Under the pieces are notes generated by a model, which worked only from the letters and a program-made list of their open reading frames with translations, was not told the DNA's origin and searched no databases. 64,000 nucleotides of DNA from Inia geoffrensis (Eukaryota; Chordata; Mammalia; Artiodactyla; Iniidae). Location of the stretch: assembly GCA_036417435.1 (NCBI GenBank), contig CM070903.1, forward strand, positions 55,218,001-55,282,000. Reading direction: 5' to 3'. The position numbers and the translations under genes are program-made. Positions 22,738 through 34,059 of the stretch are shown here, piece after piece; the first letter of the stretch is position 1, and every line of letters begins with the position of its first letter.

Positions 22738-22812
22738 TGACCTGTCAGTGCAGGGAAGTGAAGTGACTTGCCCCAGGTCACACAGTTCATTAGTGGAAAA
22801 TCTTAGGCTAGT
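22738..22812 (+). mobile_element. MIR core fragment
   Basis: 'gaagtgacttgccccaggtc' followed by acacagttcattagtgg is the conserved MIR core. Confidence 0.6.
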
Positions 22813-23590
22813 ACCCCTTAAATTTAAAGAAGATATCTGAAAAAACACACTGTTACTTTATTGAACAATTTGGTATACCACTCAAAGGTGCCTTTGAGCA
22901 GAAACATCAGCCAGATGGTGATAACTTTTTCAAAGAATCTCTAACCCAGAGAGGGAACTTAATGAAGTAGCAGACTTTCACATGGCCCTTATTTATCTTC
23001 ATCTGAGCAATATTTTCTGAGGATATAGGCTGTGTTCCTTCTTCTACTCTGGAAAGACTCTGTCTTTTCTACCCAGGAAATGACAAAAGACTTACTCTGT
23101 CCATTTGTTTCTGTGGAATCACTTCTCAGCTAGCAAAGAGCACAGCAGATAGTAAGCACTCGATAAATGGGAAATGATGAAAGAATGAATAAATGAACAA
23201 ATGAACAAAGTTTCCCTCTCATTCAAAAAGAGTACAAGATGAAAAAAAAATTGATGCTGTTCCAGTTAAGGCAATAAAAAACTCAATTTTTATTGAGAAG
23301 TGCATCAATTTACTTTGCAGAGTTTTATGTGAAACATTAACAATTATTAACAAATATTAACAATTATCATTCAAATTGACTTAAGTGGAGAGAATGGAAA
23401 GGAAAACCCAGAGTAAGGAAACAGCAGGAGAAACATCCAGCTGAGAAAAAGAGTAGTTAGGAGGGCCTCAATATTTATGAGGCACAGCCCTGACAACCCC
23501 AGTGATTCCCCAGATTGACAAGAAAACAGTAAGTACTAAGCCAGCTTTATTCCTGAGCAAAATGCTTCCCTTCTGAATACCAGCCCTAGA
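22813..23590. other. Intergenic DNA with a possible L2 end
   Basis: Only 23125-23215 is suggestive: 'cagatagtaagcactcgata' and a run of GAATGAATAAATGAACAAATG as at L2 3' termini. Remainder unassigned. Confidence 0.4.
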
Positions 23591-23594
23591 GCAT

Positions 23595-23680
23595 TTGAAG
23601 TTTATGTGTATGCCAGGAACTTTACATATGCTACTCTATTTCAGCCTTTACTACCACTCTGTGAGGTAGACATTATAAAC
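23595..23680 (+). mobile_element. MIR fragment
   Basis: 'tgccaggaactttacatatg' and 'actctgtgaggtagacatta' are MIR-like, truncated. Confidence 0.55.
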
Positions 23681-24938
23681 TCTGTCATAAACCACACATA
23701 TCATGGCCCTTCACAAATGTTAAATTGAAATATTAAGCTTATGCTGTATAACTCTATCTTTAACCTTACATCTTTCTCTCTCCTTCGGCTAAAAATTTTC
23801 CTCTTGCTCATTCACATGTCAATCTATTAATTTAAAAAGTATTTTAAGCAATAGGTGGGATAATACATTTGTACATATGGGAAATTAACAACTTAGCAAT
23901 GAAATTAAAAATACAATTCTATTCAAAATAGCATCACAAGGAAAAAGTATTTAGGAATAAATTTAACAAAAGAAATGTAAGACTTTTACACCCAAAATTT
24001 TAAAACTTTGCTAAAGAAAATCAAAATAAATGGAGAGGTAGTCCATGTTCATGGAAAGAAAGATTCAAGACTGCTAAGATGATTATTCTCCCCAAATTGA
24101 TCAATAGATTCAATGCAATTCTTATGAAAGTTCCAGCAGGCTTTTTTTTTTTTCTTTTTTTCAGAAATTGACAAGCAGATCCAGAAATTTATATGGAAAA
24201 TACAAAACATCTAGAATAACCAAAACAATTTTGAAAAAGAATAATCTGTAGGATTTTCACTTCCTAATTTAAAAACTTACCATAGGCTACAGTTATCAAG
24301 ACAGTGTGGTACTGGCATAAAGGTAGACATAGATCAGTGGAACAGAATTGAGAGTCCAGAAATAAATCCTTATATTTACAGTCAATTGAGTTTTGGCAAC
24401 AGCACCAAGGCAATTCATTGGGGAAAGGATTCTGTTCAACAAGTGGTGCTGGGACAACTGAATATCTACATGCAAAAAATTAACTTAGATCCTCACAGCA
24501 CACCATATACAAAAAGTAACTCAAAATGGGTCATAGATTTAAATGTGAGAGTGAAAACAATAACGCTTTTAGAAGAACGTGCAGGAGAAAATCTTCAAGA
24601 TTTGGGGTTAGGCAAAGATTTTTTGGATATGACACCAAAAGCATAGTGCATACAAGAAAAAATAATAGTAAATTAGACCTCATCAAAATTCAAAACTTTT
24701 GTACTTCAAAGTACATCATTTAGAAAATGAAAAGACAAGTAACAGACTAGGAGAAAATATTTGCAAACCACATATCAGATTAAGGACTTGAGATGTATAG
24801 AGAGCTCTTACATCTCAATAAGACAAAAAACTCAATCAATAAATGAGCAAAGATGTGAACAGACAGTTCACCAAAGAAGATATTCAGCTGGCCAAAAAGT
24901 TCCTTCGGTTTTAAAGTAAAAATAAAAGACACTTTTTT

Positions 24939-25150
24939 TGGGCTTCCCTGGTGGTACAGTGGTTGAGGGTCTGCCTGCCGATGCAGGGGACACGGTTTAG
25001 TGCCCCGGTCCGGGAAGATCCCACATGCCGTGGAGCGGCTGGGCCCGTGAGCCATAGCCTCTGAGCCTGCGCGTCAGGAGCCTGTGCTCCTCAACGGGAG
25101 AGACCACAACAGTGAGAGGTCCGTGTACCGCAAAAAAAAAAAAAAAAAAA
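24939..25150 (+). mobile_element. CHR-class SINE inside the mariner
   Basis: Starts gggcttccctggtggtacag and ends in A's. TSD aaaagacactttttt (24924-24938) versus aaaagacacattttt (25151-25165), 14/15. It lies in the mariner's 3' untranslated side (relative to the transposase), so it did not break the coding part. Confidence 0.93.
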
Positions 25151-25182
25151 AAAAGACACATTTTTCATTTTCACCAAGAACT

Positions 25183-26198
25183 TTATTGAACAACATATTC
25201 ACCCTTTTGTTCCACTACCTTCTGCCATTTTTCAGGCAACTTCATAATTCCATCTTCCCAAAACTTTTTATCTTTTTGAGCAAAGAACTGTTCCAGGTGC
25301 CTTTTACAGTCTTCCAGGAAATTGAAATGTTTTCCATTAAGAGAGTTCTGTAAAGACAAAAATAAATGGAAATCCAAAGGTGCAATGTCTGGTGAATACT
25401 GTGGATGAATCAGAACTTCCCAGCCAAGCTGTAACAGTTTTTGCCTGGTCATCAAAGAAACATGTGGTCTTGCGTTATCCTGATGGAAGATTACACATTT
25501 TCTGTTGACTAATTCCGGACGCTTTTCATTGAATGCTGCTTTCAGTTGGTCTAATCGGGCGCAGTACTTGTTGTAATTAATCGTTTGGTTTTCTGGAAGG
25601 AGCTCATAATAGAGGACTCCCTTCCAATCCCACCATATACACAACATCACCTTCTTTGGATGAAGACCGGCTTTTGGTGTGGTTGGTGGTGGTTCATTTT
25701 GCTTGCCCCACTATCTCTTCTGCTCCACATTATTGTGCGGTATCCACTTTTCATCGCCTGTTACAATTTGTTTTAAAAACGGAACGTTTTCATTACGTTT
25801 AAGTAGGGAATCGCACGCGGAAATACAGTCAAGAAGGTATTTTTCTGCTTAACTTACGTGGAACCCAAACATCAGAGCGATTAACATAACCAACCTGGTG
25901 CAAATGATTTTCAATGCTTGATTTGGATATTTTGAGTATGTCAGCTCTCTCTCGCGTGGTATAACGTTGATTGTTCTCAATTGATGTCTCGATTTGATCG
26001 CCATCAACTTCAACTGGTCTACCTGACTGTGGAGCATCGTCCAGCAAGAAATCTCCAACACGAAACTTCGCAGACCACTTTTGACACATTTGGTCAGTCA
26101 CAGCATTTTCTCCATACACTGCACAAATTGTTTTCAGTTTCAGCTGCGTTTTTACCTTTCTTGAATTATATGCCGAAAATGTTGCTTTTTTCTTCCAT
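25183..26198 (-). pseudogene. Mariner transposase pseudogene
   Basis: DD34D-type transposase; in life it cuts at the inverted repeats and joins the element at TA. Start ATG is likely at 26198 (minus), then an early stop after about 10 codons. The helix-turn-helix DNA-binding part is readable in 26119-25829 ('DDAPQSGRPVEVDGDQI', 'DILKISKSSIENHLHQVGY'). Frame then shifts near 25840. The catalytic part follows: 'VTGDEKW' with the first Asp at about 25753, a TAG stop at 25711-25713, then 'VIFHQDNARPH' (second Asp) and, 34 residues later, 'YSPDIAPLDFHLF' (third Asp). All three Asp are kept, but the stops and at least two frameshifts make it non-functional. The C-terminus at 25183 looks natural. 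Confidence 0.88.
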
Positions 26199-27164
26199 CT
26201 TCAGTATTAAAATGGCAACACAAAAATTCACCAATTTTGATAAGTTTTTTTTTAATGCATGCTGATGTGACAGCTGTCACAATACAATCTAACAAAATTG
26301 TTTTGAATGAAGTGAAACACAACTAAATGTTATTAGAACCATCTTACAGAAAAAAACAAATGAACTTTATGGCCAACCCAATATACGAACAGCTAATAGG
26401 TACATGAAAAGATGCTCAACATCTTTATTCACCAGGGAAATGCAAATTAAAACCACAGTGAGTACCATTTTACACCCACTGGAATGGCTAGAAGACAGAC
26501 AATGAAAAATGTTGGCCAGAAGGTGGAGAAATGGGAACCCTCATCCAGTGTTGATAAGAATGTAAATGGTACAGCCACTTTGGAAAACAATTTGTTAGTT
26601 TCTTAAAAAGTTAAACATAAAATTCCCACAGAACCCAACAATTCTACTCCTAGGTATCTACTCAAGAGAAATGAACACACGTCCACATAAAGACTTGCAC
26701 CAGAATGTTCATATCAACACATATTGGAAACCCAAATGTCCATCAACTGGTGAATGGATACACAAAACGTGGTCTATCCATACAATGGAATGCTATCCAG
26801 CAATAAAAAGGAAATGTGATTGATGAACTTCAAAAACATTATGTGAAGTGAAATAAGCCAGACACAGAGACCACATATTTTGAAATTCCATTGTTATAAA
26901 ATTTCCAAAAAAGGGCAAATTTATAGAGAACGAAAGTAGAATAGGTGTTGCCTGTTGCTAGAGGTACTAGCTAGGATTAACTGTAAATGAGTATGAGGGA
27001 TCTTATTAGGGGGGTGGAAATGTTCTAAAATTGATTTATGGTGATGGTTGCACCACTTGGTGAAGTTACTAAAAATCGCTGAACTGTATATTTGAAATAG
27101 GTAAATTTTATACGTAAAATATACCTCAATGAAGTTGTTAAGTAAAAAAAAATTTAAAAATAAA

Positions 27165-27645
27165 TTAGTAAAAGCCAATGTATCATTTGATTCTTTATGG
27201 AATATACATCATTTTCTCAAACTCAAATCTTAAAAGTCATTTTTGAAACATTTCTCTTCTTCGTGGTTATACAGATCAGGTATCAAGGCCTTGCTGTTCT
27301 TCTTGTGAACTTTACTGCATGAAGAATTTCTTTATTTTTCTTTCTGAAGCCATTTTACTAATCCAGATCTTTCTTACTTCCTTACTTAATGTTGTTATAT
27401 TTGTAAGTGTTTTCCCTAACTCTATGTACTCCCTGTAGGTTAAACTGCACTAATTACTAGATTAATTCTGCAGTAACATTGGTTTTATCAGGTTGCGCTT
27501 TCTATCCCGGACCTGTAATTATTCTCACTGCAGTCAGTATACTGTGCAAACAATGGCTTTCCTGTTTGGACCCACCCTATATTTCCAATTTTATTTTCCA
27601 CTCTTATTACAATTCCTTTACTCTATCAGATTTGTTTCTTCATTG
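27165..27645. other. AT-rich intergenic DNA
   Basis: Nothing recognised between the L1 and the reversed MaLR LTR. Confidence 0.4.
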
Positions 27646-27650
27646 TCCCC

Positions 27651-28085
27651 TGTATTAGTTTCTTAGGGCTACCGTGACAAATTGCTACAAACTAGGTGGC
27701 TGAAAACAACAGAAATTTGTTCTCTCGCAATTCTGGAGGCCAGAAGTCTCAAATCGAGGTTTCAGCAGGGCTGTGTTTCCTACTAAGAGTTTACTGGAGA
27801 ATCCTTCATTGCTTCTTCCAGCTTTCAGCGTTGCCAGCAATCCCTCATGTTCCTTGCCTTATACACACAACTGTTTCCAACTTCTGCCTCTGTCTTTACA
27901 TGGCCTTCTCTGGGTGCTCTTCTCTTCTAAGGACACTTATCACTAGGCCCACCCTAATCCAGGATGATCTCATCTCGAGATCCTAAACTCAGTTACATCT
28001 GCAAAGATCCTTTATGCAAATAAGGTCACGTTCAAAGATTCCAGGTGAATATATCTTTTGGGACACCACCATTAAATCCATTACA
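27651..28085 (-). mobile_element. Solo LTR of MaLR type, reversed
   Basis: Plus strand begins TGTATTAGTTTCTTAGGG and ends ATTACA, the reverse of a MaLR LTR ('gaaaacaacagaaatttg', 'cttcttccagctttcagc', 'ggcccaccctaatccagg', 'atgcaaataaggtcacgt'). Possible 5-bp TSD tcccc (27646-27650) versus tcacc (28086-28090), 4/5. No internal sequence. A 96-codon frame across it is not a gene. Confidence 0.75.
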
Positions 28086-28094
28086 TCACCCGAA

Positions 28095-28345
28095 CACCCT
28101 ATGTCCTTTTCATACCTTTGGCCATGTTATTTCCACATTGGAAATTTCTCTTCCATTCCTTTTTCCAGATCCTGCTCAGATTCTAAGTCTAGCTCACAAA
28201 GCTTCTCCTAATCAGAACAGCCTGTATTAGTTTCTCCTTCTCCTGAACTCCTATAGCACTCATTGGTCCCTTCATTTCTGCATTGTTTATGCTCATGTTA
28301 GTAGTTCCTGTTTGCCAACCAGATTTTAATCTCCTGTAAGGAGAC
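28095..28345 (+). mobile_element. L2 LINE fragment
   Basis: 'cctttggccatgttatttcc', 'gcttctcctaatcagaac' and 'ctatagcactcattggtccc' follow the L2 3' region. Confidence 0.6.
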
Positions 28346-28359
28346 CTCAAACTCTAAAG

Positions 28360-28540
28360 CAGTGGGTCTCAGCTTTGGCTGCATATTGGAATTACCTGGG
28401 GATTTTTAAAGACACTCTTATTTGTGTCCCACCCCAAGAGGTTCTAATTTAACTGGTCTGGGGGTGTGTCCTAGGCATAGGTATTTTTTTAAAAACTTCC
28501 TTACTTTATTCTGACGTGCAGCCAAGATTGAGAAACCACG
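28360..28540 (+). mobile_element. hAT-Charlie non-autonomous element (MER5-like)
   Basis: Ends form an inverted repeat: CAGTGGGTCTCAGCTTTGGC at left, and GCCAAGATTGAGAAACCACG at right. Inner phrase 'tctaatttaactggtctggg' fits. No TSD seen. Confidence 0.75.
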
Positions 28541-28779
28541 ATTTTATAGCTCGTGTTCTCAACAGGGAGGGCTAAAATTGGTGCTTGGGGTGGGACTGGG
28601 GTAGAAAAATCTTAGATATTACAAGGGCCTGTCATCCTTCTAAAGGCCCAAGTATATAAGCAGATACATAGTACACATATCTATAGTACTAAAAGTTCAT
28701 GGGGAGGGAGCAATTAAGGAAAAAAATGTCTAAAATGGTTACTTAGAGGGGCAGTAATGAAAAATATGCTGAGAAACTC

Positions 28780-29085
28780 TGCTCTAAAGTATATCAAAAT
28801 CACCTGTGGAATTTGGTAAACCACATGTGGCCAAGCCCCCAGAGATTCTGATTCAGAAGTTTGGGCCGTGGCCCAAAATTCTGTGTATTGTATAAACTAA
28901 CATTTGCATGGTTACTATATAGGAAGTATTCTCCTGAGTGCACCCATTCATTATCTTCACTTGACAGATGAAGAAACAGAGGCACACGGAACAATTTGCC
29001 CAAAGTCACAGCTTAGTAAAAGACGGAAAAGATTTGAACCCAGGCATTCGTACTCACATACTTAACCCCTAATTATATAGCCTCA
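28780..29085 (+). mobile_element. hAT fragment followed by a MIR
   Basis: About 28780-28885 ('ccagagattctgattcagaa') is a truncated MER5-like element. From about 28890 a MIR follows ('gacagatgaagaaacagagg', 'cccaaagtcacagcttagta', 'ttgaacccaggcattcgt'). Confidence 0.65.
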
Positions 29086-29505
29086 AGTACCAGAGTTTGT
29101 GCTGGAGGGTAAGAAACATGCCTCCGTAAGTTCTCTTCTATTCCTTCCACAAGGAGCAGCATGCTTCATACAGAACGGGCCAAAAAGTACTTGTTGAATT
29201 AATGACCATGGACAAAGAAAGAACCAAAGAACAGCCAGCCAGACAACAGTAGGACTACGGGCACCTTGTATCAAGATGTTCAGTCAGGACCACAAGGGGT
29301 TAGATTCCATTTTCTGACTGGGTTAGTTATGAAGCGGGTTAAATGGTCAAGGATAAGACTTCGTGCTTAGTCTGTGAGATGTAGGAGTACTTGGGTAATC
29401 TCCAGTGTATTACAACTATTAACACAAGGTTAAGCCAACAGAGATCTCAAAATGTTTGTTTTCATTGTTCCAAAGCCGTTTTGATGGTTTGGGGTTCCTT
29501 GAGAT

Positions 29506-30032
29506 CAGGGGTTCTTAAGTTCCATGGGCTCCTTTGGCAATCATATGTGAAGTCACATAGCATGTATTTAGAAAATTACTCTGAGAAAGGTTGAAGCCTA
29601 TAGACCACTTCTCAGAACAATGTTTCTAATGTGTAAAACAAAGGTATGAAATGACAAAGGTAGGCAACTATATTGAATTACATTTATCAAAAATTTTTTT
29701 AATGTGTGATAGGGTAATATCTGTGCTTCCTTATTAACATCTTTAGAAAGATCTAGTGACAAGTCTAAAAACAACTGTAATTTGATGTTTTGATGAGTGT
29801 AAATAATATTTCAAGCTATCCGTAACAACTAAAATGTGATACAGGAATATCTGTGATTTCTAACAGCGACAAGGAGTCACAGGTACTGCTAACACTAATG
29901 TGGTTTGTTGCCAAATTCATAGTAGAAAGAAATGCTCATTTTCAGTTAAAGGTTAGTGAAAATAAAGATGTGAATGTTTTCTCATCCATGGACCCCTTGG
30001 AGGGACCTGTGGATCTAGGGTTAAAACCCCTT
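29506..30032. mobile_element. DNA-transposon fossil with CAGGGGTTCTTAA-type ends
   Basis: Left end CAGGGGTTCTTAAGTTCCA at 29506; the right end ggttaaaacccctt at 30019-30032 is its inverted complement. The interior has 'tggaccccttggagggacc'-like and 'gtactgctaacactaatgtg' text typical of a common mammalian hAT-type repeat. Name not assigned. No open transposase. Confidence 0.55.
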
Positions 30033-30269
30033 CTACTTAACTCCAATAGTCTGGCCCTATCTGCTTCATCCTGCCCAACTTGGCCTGTCTTGATTTAGAG
30101 ACACTCCACAGACAAGTTCCATCACTGTCAAAATTTTTGGCCAGGAAAGTTTCTCTAGAAGGACAGGATACAGCCTCTTAACACAGCAGCAGCTTTGGAC
30201 ACAGTGACCCTTATAATGACAAGAATTGAGAAGTGCTGTGGGGAAGGATTAGTTAGAAAAGCATTTCTG

Positions 30270-30408
30270 GGGAGTTCCCTGGCAGTCCAGCGTGGTTAAG
30301 ACTCTGCGCTTTCACTCCCGAGGGCCAGGGATTCAATCCCTGGTCGGGGAACTAAGATCCCACAAGCCACACCGCCGCCACTGCCGCATGGCCAAAAAAA
30401 AGGAAAAA
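30270..30408 (+). mobile_element. CHR-class SINE, short form
   Basis: Starts ggggagttccctggcagtc. Perfect 15-bp TSD agaaaagcatttctg at 30255-30269 and 30409-30423. Contains a small GCCGCC repeat near the 3' end. Confidence 0.93.
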
Positions 30409-30439
30409 AGAAAAGCATTTCTGAAGCCTTTATCTTCAC

Positions 30440-30655
30440 TTTGCTTAACAATCAGCTGGGGAATCTAGAAAAAATGCATACTCTTGGACACTCCCACAAG
30501 CCCCCCAACCCCAAACACACCTTTTTCTCTACACAAACACACACCTCAGAGTTTCTAATTCAGTGAGTCTGGGGTGGGGCCCAGGAATCTGCATTTTAAA
30601 TGATCCTACCAGGTAATTAAGCGGCTGCTGACCAGATGCATTAGCCTAGAGTCTA
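30440..30655 (+). mobile_element. hAT-Charlie non-autonomous element (MER5/MER3-like)
   Basis: 'caatcagctggggaatctag', 'cagagtttctaattcagtga', 'gtctggggtggggcccagga' follow these elements. Contains an internal CA-rich expansion at about 30520-30545. Confidence 0.65.
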
Positions 30656-30659
30656 ACTT

Positions 30660-32100
30660 AGCAGAGACCTCTTTTGAGAGCAATTTGTGTTTCCAAATGG
30701 AAGAGAAAGAAGCAAGCATCAAAGCCTTTCAGAGCATTTCCCAACAGCTGCCTGGCCAGCCCCTCAGGTGACTGGTTTCGGGCAGACAGCAGTCTAACTC
30801 TAAAGGTTCACCATCAGGGCAGAGCGGTTTACAGTTCCCAACAGAAATGAAATCTGTGACTAAATTTTCCTCTTTTGCGAAATGGAAATATTCTCCCTCT
30901 TTTTCTCTCTCATCTCCCCGGTTTTCCCCTCAGGATTCTGCAGAGACTAAAAGGAATATATGATTCACTGAGAGGCTTGAACTCTTAACAAAGGTGACAA
31001 ATAAATACACTGATGTTTTAAGAACCCCATAATTTCGGAGCACAAAGGGTAAGGATTTCTTAGATTCTGGAGGCTTGTTGTTCCACAGTGCCTGGGATAA
31101 CTCCTTTATCTTATCTGCAATAACTTTATCTGTAATCTGGAAGATAACTTCAGTCTGTGTTAAGAGAACAATGATATAAGCCTCTCTCTGTCATTCGACC
31201 CTTGACCTTTATCTGCAAGAAACACGGGAGGGAGGCTTGTGGGCTTCCTGATCCTTTTATATCTTTAGTCTCACCAGTCAGGACTTTATTAGAAACTTAA
31301 CTAAAGCCAACGAGATTCTGTCTAGCACAAAGGTGGTAAGATTCTTTATTCTGGACAGAATGAATCTAAATTGACAGGTTGGAACTGTAGTTTTTTATTT
31401 TAACAAGGAAGCAAAAAAACATATTTTACTAACATATTAAACACATCTTTTATATATATAAGATGTTAAATTGTATTTATTAGCAATTAGAGTGTGATTT
31501 ATTTTTTTCTCCTCTTGTTATAGGGCTATTTACAGCTCCTGGCAGTTAAGTTAACTTATCAGTGTTTTAAATTTTTAAAAGCTTCCTATTTAATAGGAGA
31601 TTGGTCAGTGAAATGTATAGAGTTTATGAACTTCTCTCCCATGTTCCACCCACCTCCCATAAATAATGATACCACTTACTACTACTTTCCCCCCCTTAAA
31701 TCCCTCCCTCCAGTGGTGAAGAAGCCATGGCAATCTTGAGTCTATCATTATATAATTTCATAAAAGAAAAGAAAAAAAAAAGATAGTCAGTGATCCTGCT
31801 AATGAAATGCAGCTTTGAGTCAGCACTGAGGGAGGTGTGTGTGTGCCCTACACTGTCCAGGATTTGGGAAGCCCTTTCATTCTGGTACAAGAGTTGGGGG
31901 TATAACTTTTATACTTGAATCTACCTACCAAGTTTACATTTCTCGGTTCCTTTTTTTAAGGTGCTATTTCTGTATTTAAATAACTTCTTTCCCAGTGTAA
32001 AGCTGCTTTCTGCTTTATCTTACTTCACTGCTAGTTTTGTGTAGGTATTAATTTTGTTGCTGCTTACTGCTTTTTTTGTATTACTTAGCTCTGCTCTTTC
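30660..32100. other. Repeat-poor interval
   Basis: About 1.4 kb in which I recognise no interspersed repeat. It includes the GATA-hexamer cluster at 31106-31214. Such repeat-poor stretches are candidates for conserved non-coding DNA, but conservation cannot be judged from one sequence. Confidence 0.4.
31106..31214. promoter_or_regulatory. Candidate cluster of GATA-factor motifs
   Basis: Five AGATAA/TTATCT hexamers in 109 bp: 31106-31111, 31111-31116, 31126-31131 and 31209-31214 as TTATCT, and 31142-31147 as AGATAA. That is well above random expectation (about one per 1-2 kb). The cluster sits in non-repeat DNA. Function is inferred only from motif density. Confidence 0.3.
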
Positions 32101-32149
32101 TTCTAATGGCTATATTAAAGTCTGACACAGACAATATTTGTTGAATAAA

Positions 32150-32330
32150 TCCTGAGCCAGACACTGTATTTACTACTTTATTATAGCTAATCTCATTTGA
32201 TCTGATTAGTTAAATATTCTTCATTAAATTCTATGAGGCCAGTTAGAATTATTATCACAACCTCATTTTATAAACTAAAAAACATGAGTCTGAAAAACAC
32301 TGAATGTTATAAGGCTTTAGAGAATCACTG
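32150..32330 (+). mobile_element. MIR SINE, decayed
   Basis: 'agccagacactgtatttact', 'attatcacaacctcatttta' and 'taaactaaaaaacatgagtc' fit MIR order. Confidence 0.5.
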
Positions 32331-32390
32331 GAAAAACTAACACTAAATCTTGAAATTGGATAGACCTAGGGGTTTATAATTGTTTAGTCC

Positions 32391-32475
32391 AGGGGTCAGC
32401 AAATTATGGCCAGAGGTCAAATCTGGCCCACTGCCTGTTTTATTAAAGCACAGCTCTCTGATTTATGACTCTGAA
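32391..32475 (+). mobile_element. hAT fragment with CAGGGGTC end
   Basis: Starts ccaggggtcagcaaattatgg, then 'aaatctggcccactgcctgt'. It is the same family, in opposite orientation, as the element at 52967-53690. Truncated. Confidence 0.7.
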
Positions 32476-34055
32476 AGATGATCTGACATAAGGAATATTA
32501 CAAACTCCAAACCCATATTTCCTAAACCTCAATAATGAATAAACATGCTGAAAATATTTCCCAATCTTGTTATGTTGACAGTATTTTAATAGATAAATTG
32601 TGTGTATATTTGTCAGATTAATCAGATTTTAAAACATTGAAGCATATGGACATTTACTAACCTATTTTTTAACTCTATGTCCTGATGTTCAAGGATCATT
32701 TGATTATAAGAAACAGGCACACTGGAGAAAGTTTAAGTGAAGACCGAATCCAAGGAAACTGCAGAATCCAAGGACAGGAGAGATCACTGAGTTTCATAGC
32801 TGGAATGGACTAAGAACTCGGAAGCTCTCAGAGCCCATGGCCACTTATTTCTCCAGCTCTCCCTCTTTCCAAAACCACATGATCTCTCTCTCAGTGCTCC
32901 CTGCCTGTTTATCAAACACACATGGCCTACAATGAGTGCCCCTAAGTGGTGGTATCAGTGGCTATAGGACCTTATACATCTAGCTCCTGTGGCCATTAAC
33001 AGTCTCTGGGTCAATTTCCTTGTCCAAGCATCGAATGCACAATTGCTGGGGGAATATGTGATATAAAGGTCTGTCCCTTCCCATGTTATGGAGGGTCAAA
33101 TCTCCAAGAAGCCTGTATGGAGGAGAATAAATGACTGTCATCACTAACATGCCCTATGAAAATGATTCTCAGTGTGATGGGGGTGGTGTCTATTCCTCAG
33201 ATTGCGCTATAACACTGTTATGAACCACTATTTCTCATAGGAGTATATCATGGCCTTTAATTTTGCTTGTCTGGATAAAAGGTAAACCATGCTCTAGTGT
33301 GATTTATAATAATGTACTATGTTAAGGAGAGAAGGCTTTATTTGCAGAAATATTATATCTGAAACTAATGCAAACACACAATAAATGCAGTTCTTTAAAA
33401 TATTTAACCAGGTATATGTTCTTAAACAACTGATAATTAAATGGAGTCATTGAGATGATGATTTCATTTCTTTGATGTGCTGTAAATGTCACTTTTCTTT
33501 TGGCGTCCTAATCTAACCTACATATTTGCTTCCCTACTGTGTATTTCTTATAATATTTATGCTTAGCAAAATGGGAATACCAATAAGCACTAGAATTTTA
33601 TAGGCCTATCAAACAGCAGAATGTCTAGTCTATTGGTAGGCTTTAATGATATTATCATGTCTCTGTCCCAGTACACCTTGTAGAAATTTTCCAACACATT
33701 CATAGGATTACATTTATAATGCTGTATTAATCCATTTGCAAACTCACATCTGAGGTCATAACGTTGACCTGCAAAATTAACAGTATACTCGTGTTGTTCA
33801 TTCAGCAGCTAAGTATAACCTCCAATTACTTTATAATTGTTTTGATGAGTGTAGTTTCTTTTGTACATGAAAATGATAATACTTTCCCAGCTGAACTTAC
33901 ACTTGGATTTTTCTCCCTTGTGAAAAAAAGACTCACATTTGTAAATTAGTTGATCCAGACTGGTAGTGTTTTCCCAGACCAAAGTACAGTATCTTCCTCT
34001 GTAAAATTCTAGTTTGTTCTATGAGTGATTTTGGACTATGGAATTATATGTGTCT
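32476..34055. other. Intergenic DNA, no clear element
   Basis: About 1.6 kb without recognised repeats. 33400-33960 is AT-rich and appears free of young insertions. No exon supported. Confidence 0.4.
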
Positions 34056-34059
34056 GTGC

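Larger units (their letters stand above)
24883..26381 (-). mobile_element. Mariner DNA transposon, full length, interrupted by a SINE
   Basis: Flanked by TA (24881-24882 and 26382-26383) inside the L1. Ends are inverted repeats: right end reads, inward, TTGGGTTGGCCATAAAGTTC, left end TTCAGCTGGCCAAAAAGTTC. Without the SINE and its duplicated target, length is about 1.27 kb, normal for a mariner. Same inverted ends are known in bovine and other cetartiodactyl mariners (BTMAR/Mariner1_BT-like, from memory). The transposase on the minus strand is broken. Confidence 0.9.
23890..27160 (+). mobile_element. L1 LINE, 3' part of ORF2 and 3' UTR, interrupted by a mariner
   Basis: An old L1 (L1M type) in plus orientation. 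Translation in the 24386-24646 part gives 'QLSFGNSTKAIHWGKDSVQQ' and 'WVIDLNVRVKTITLLEE', recognisable as the C-terminal part of L1 ORF2, downstream of the reverse transcriptase. The 3' UTR follows after the mariner: 'gcacatgaaaagatgctca'-like text at about 26400, 'caatggaatgctatccagca' at 26782, and 'ttgcaccacttggtgaagtt' at 27048. The L1 is 5'-truncated, full of stops and interrupted at 24883-26381. L1 supplies the enzymes that mobilise SINEs such as the CHR copies here, but this copy is dead. Confidence 0.85.

Noticed and set aside
24386..24646. 86-codon frame as a host gene
   Set aside because: Matches the C-terminal part of L1 ORF2.
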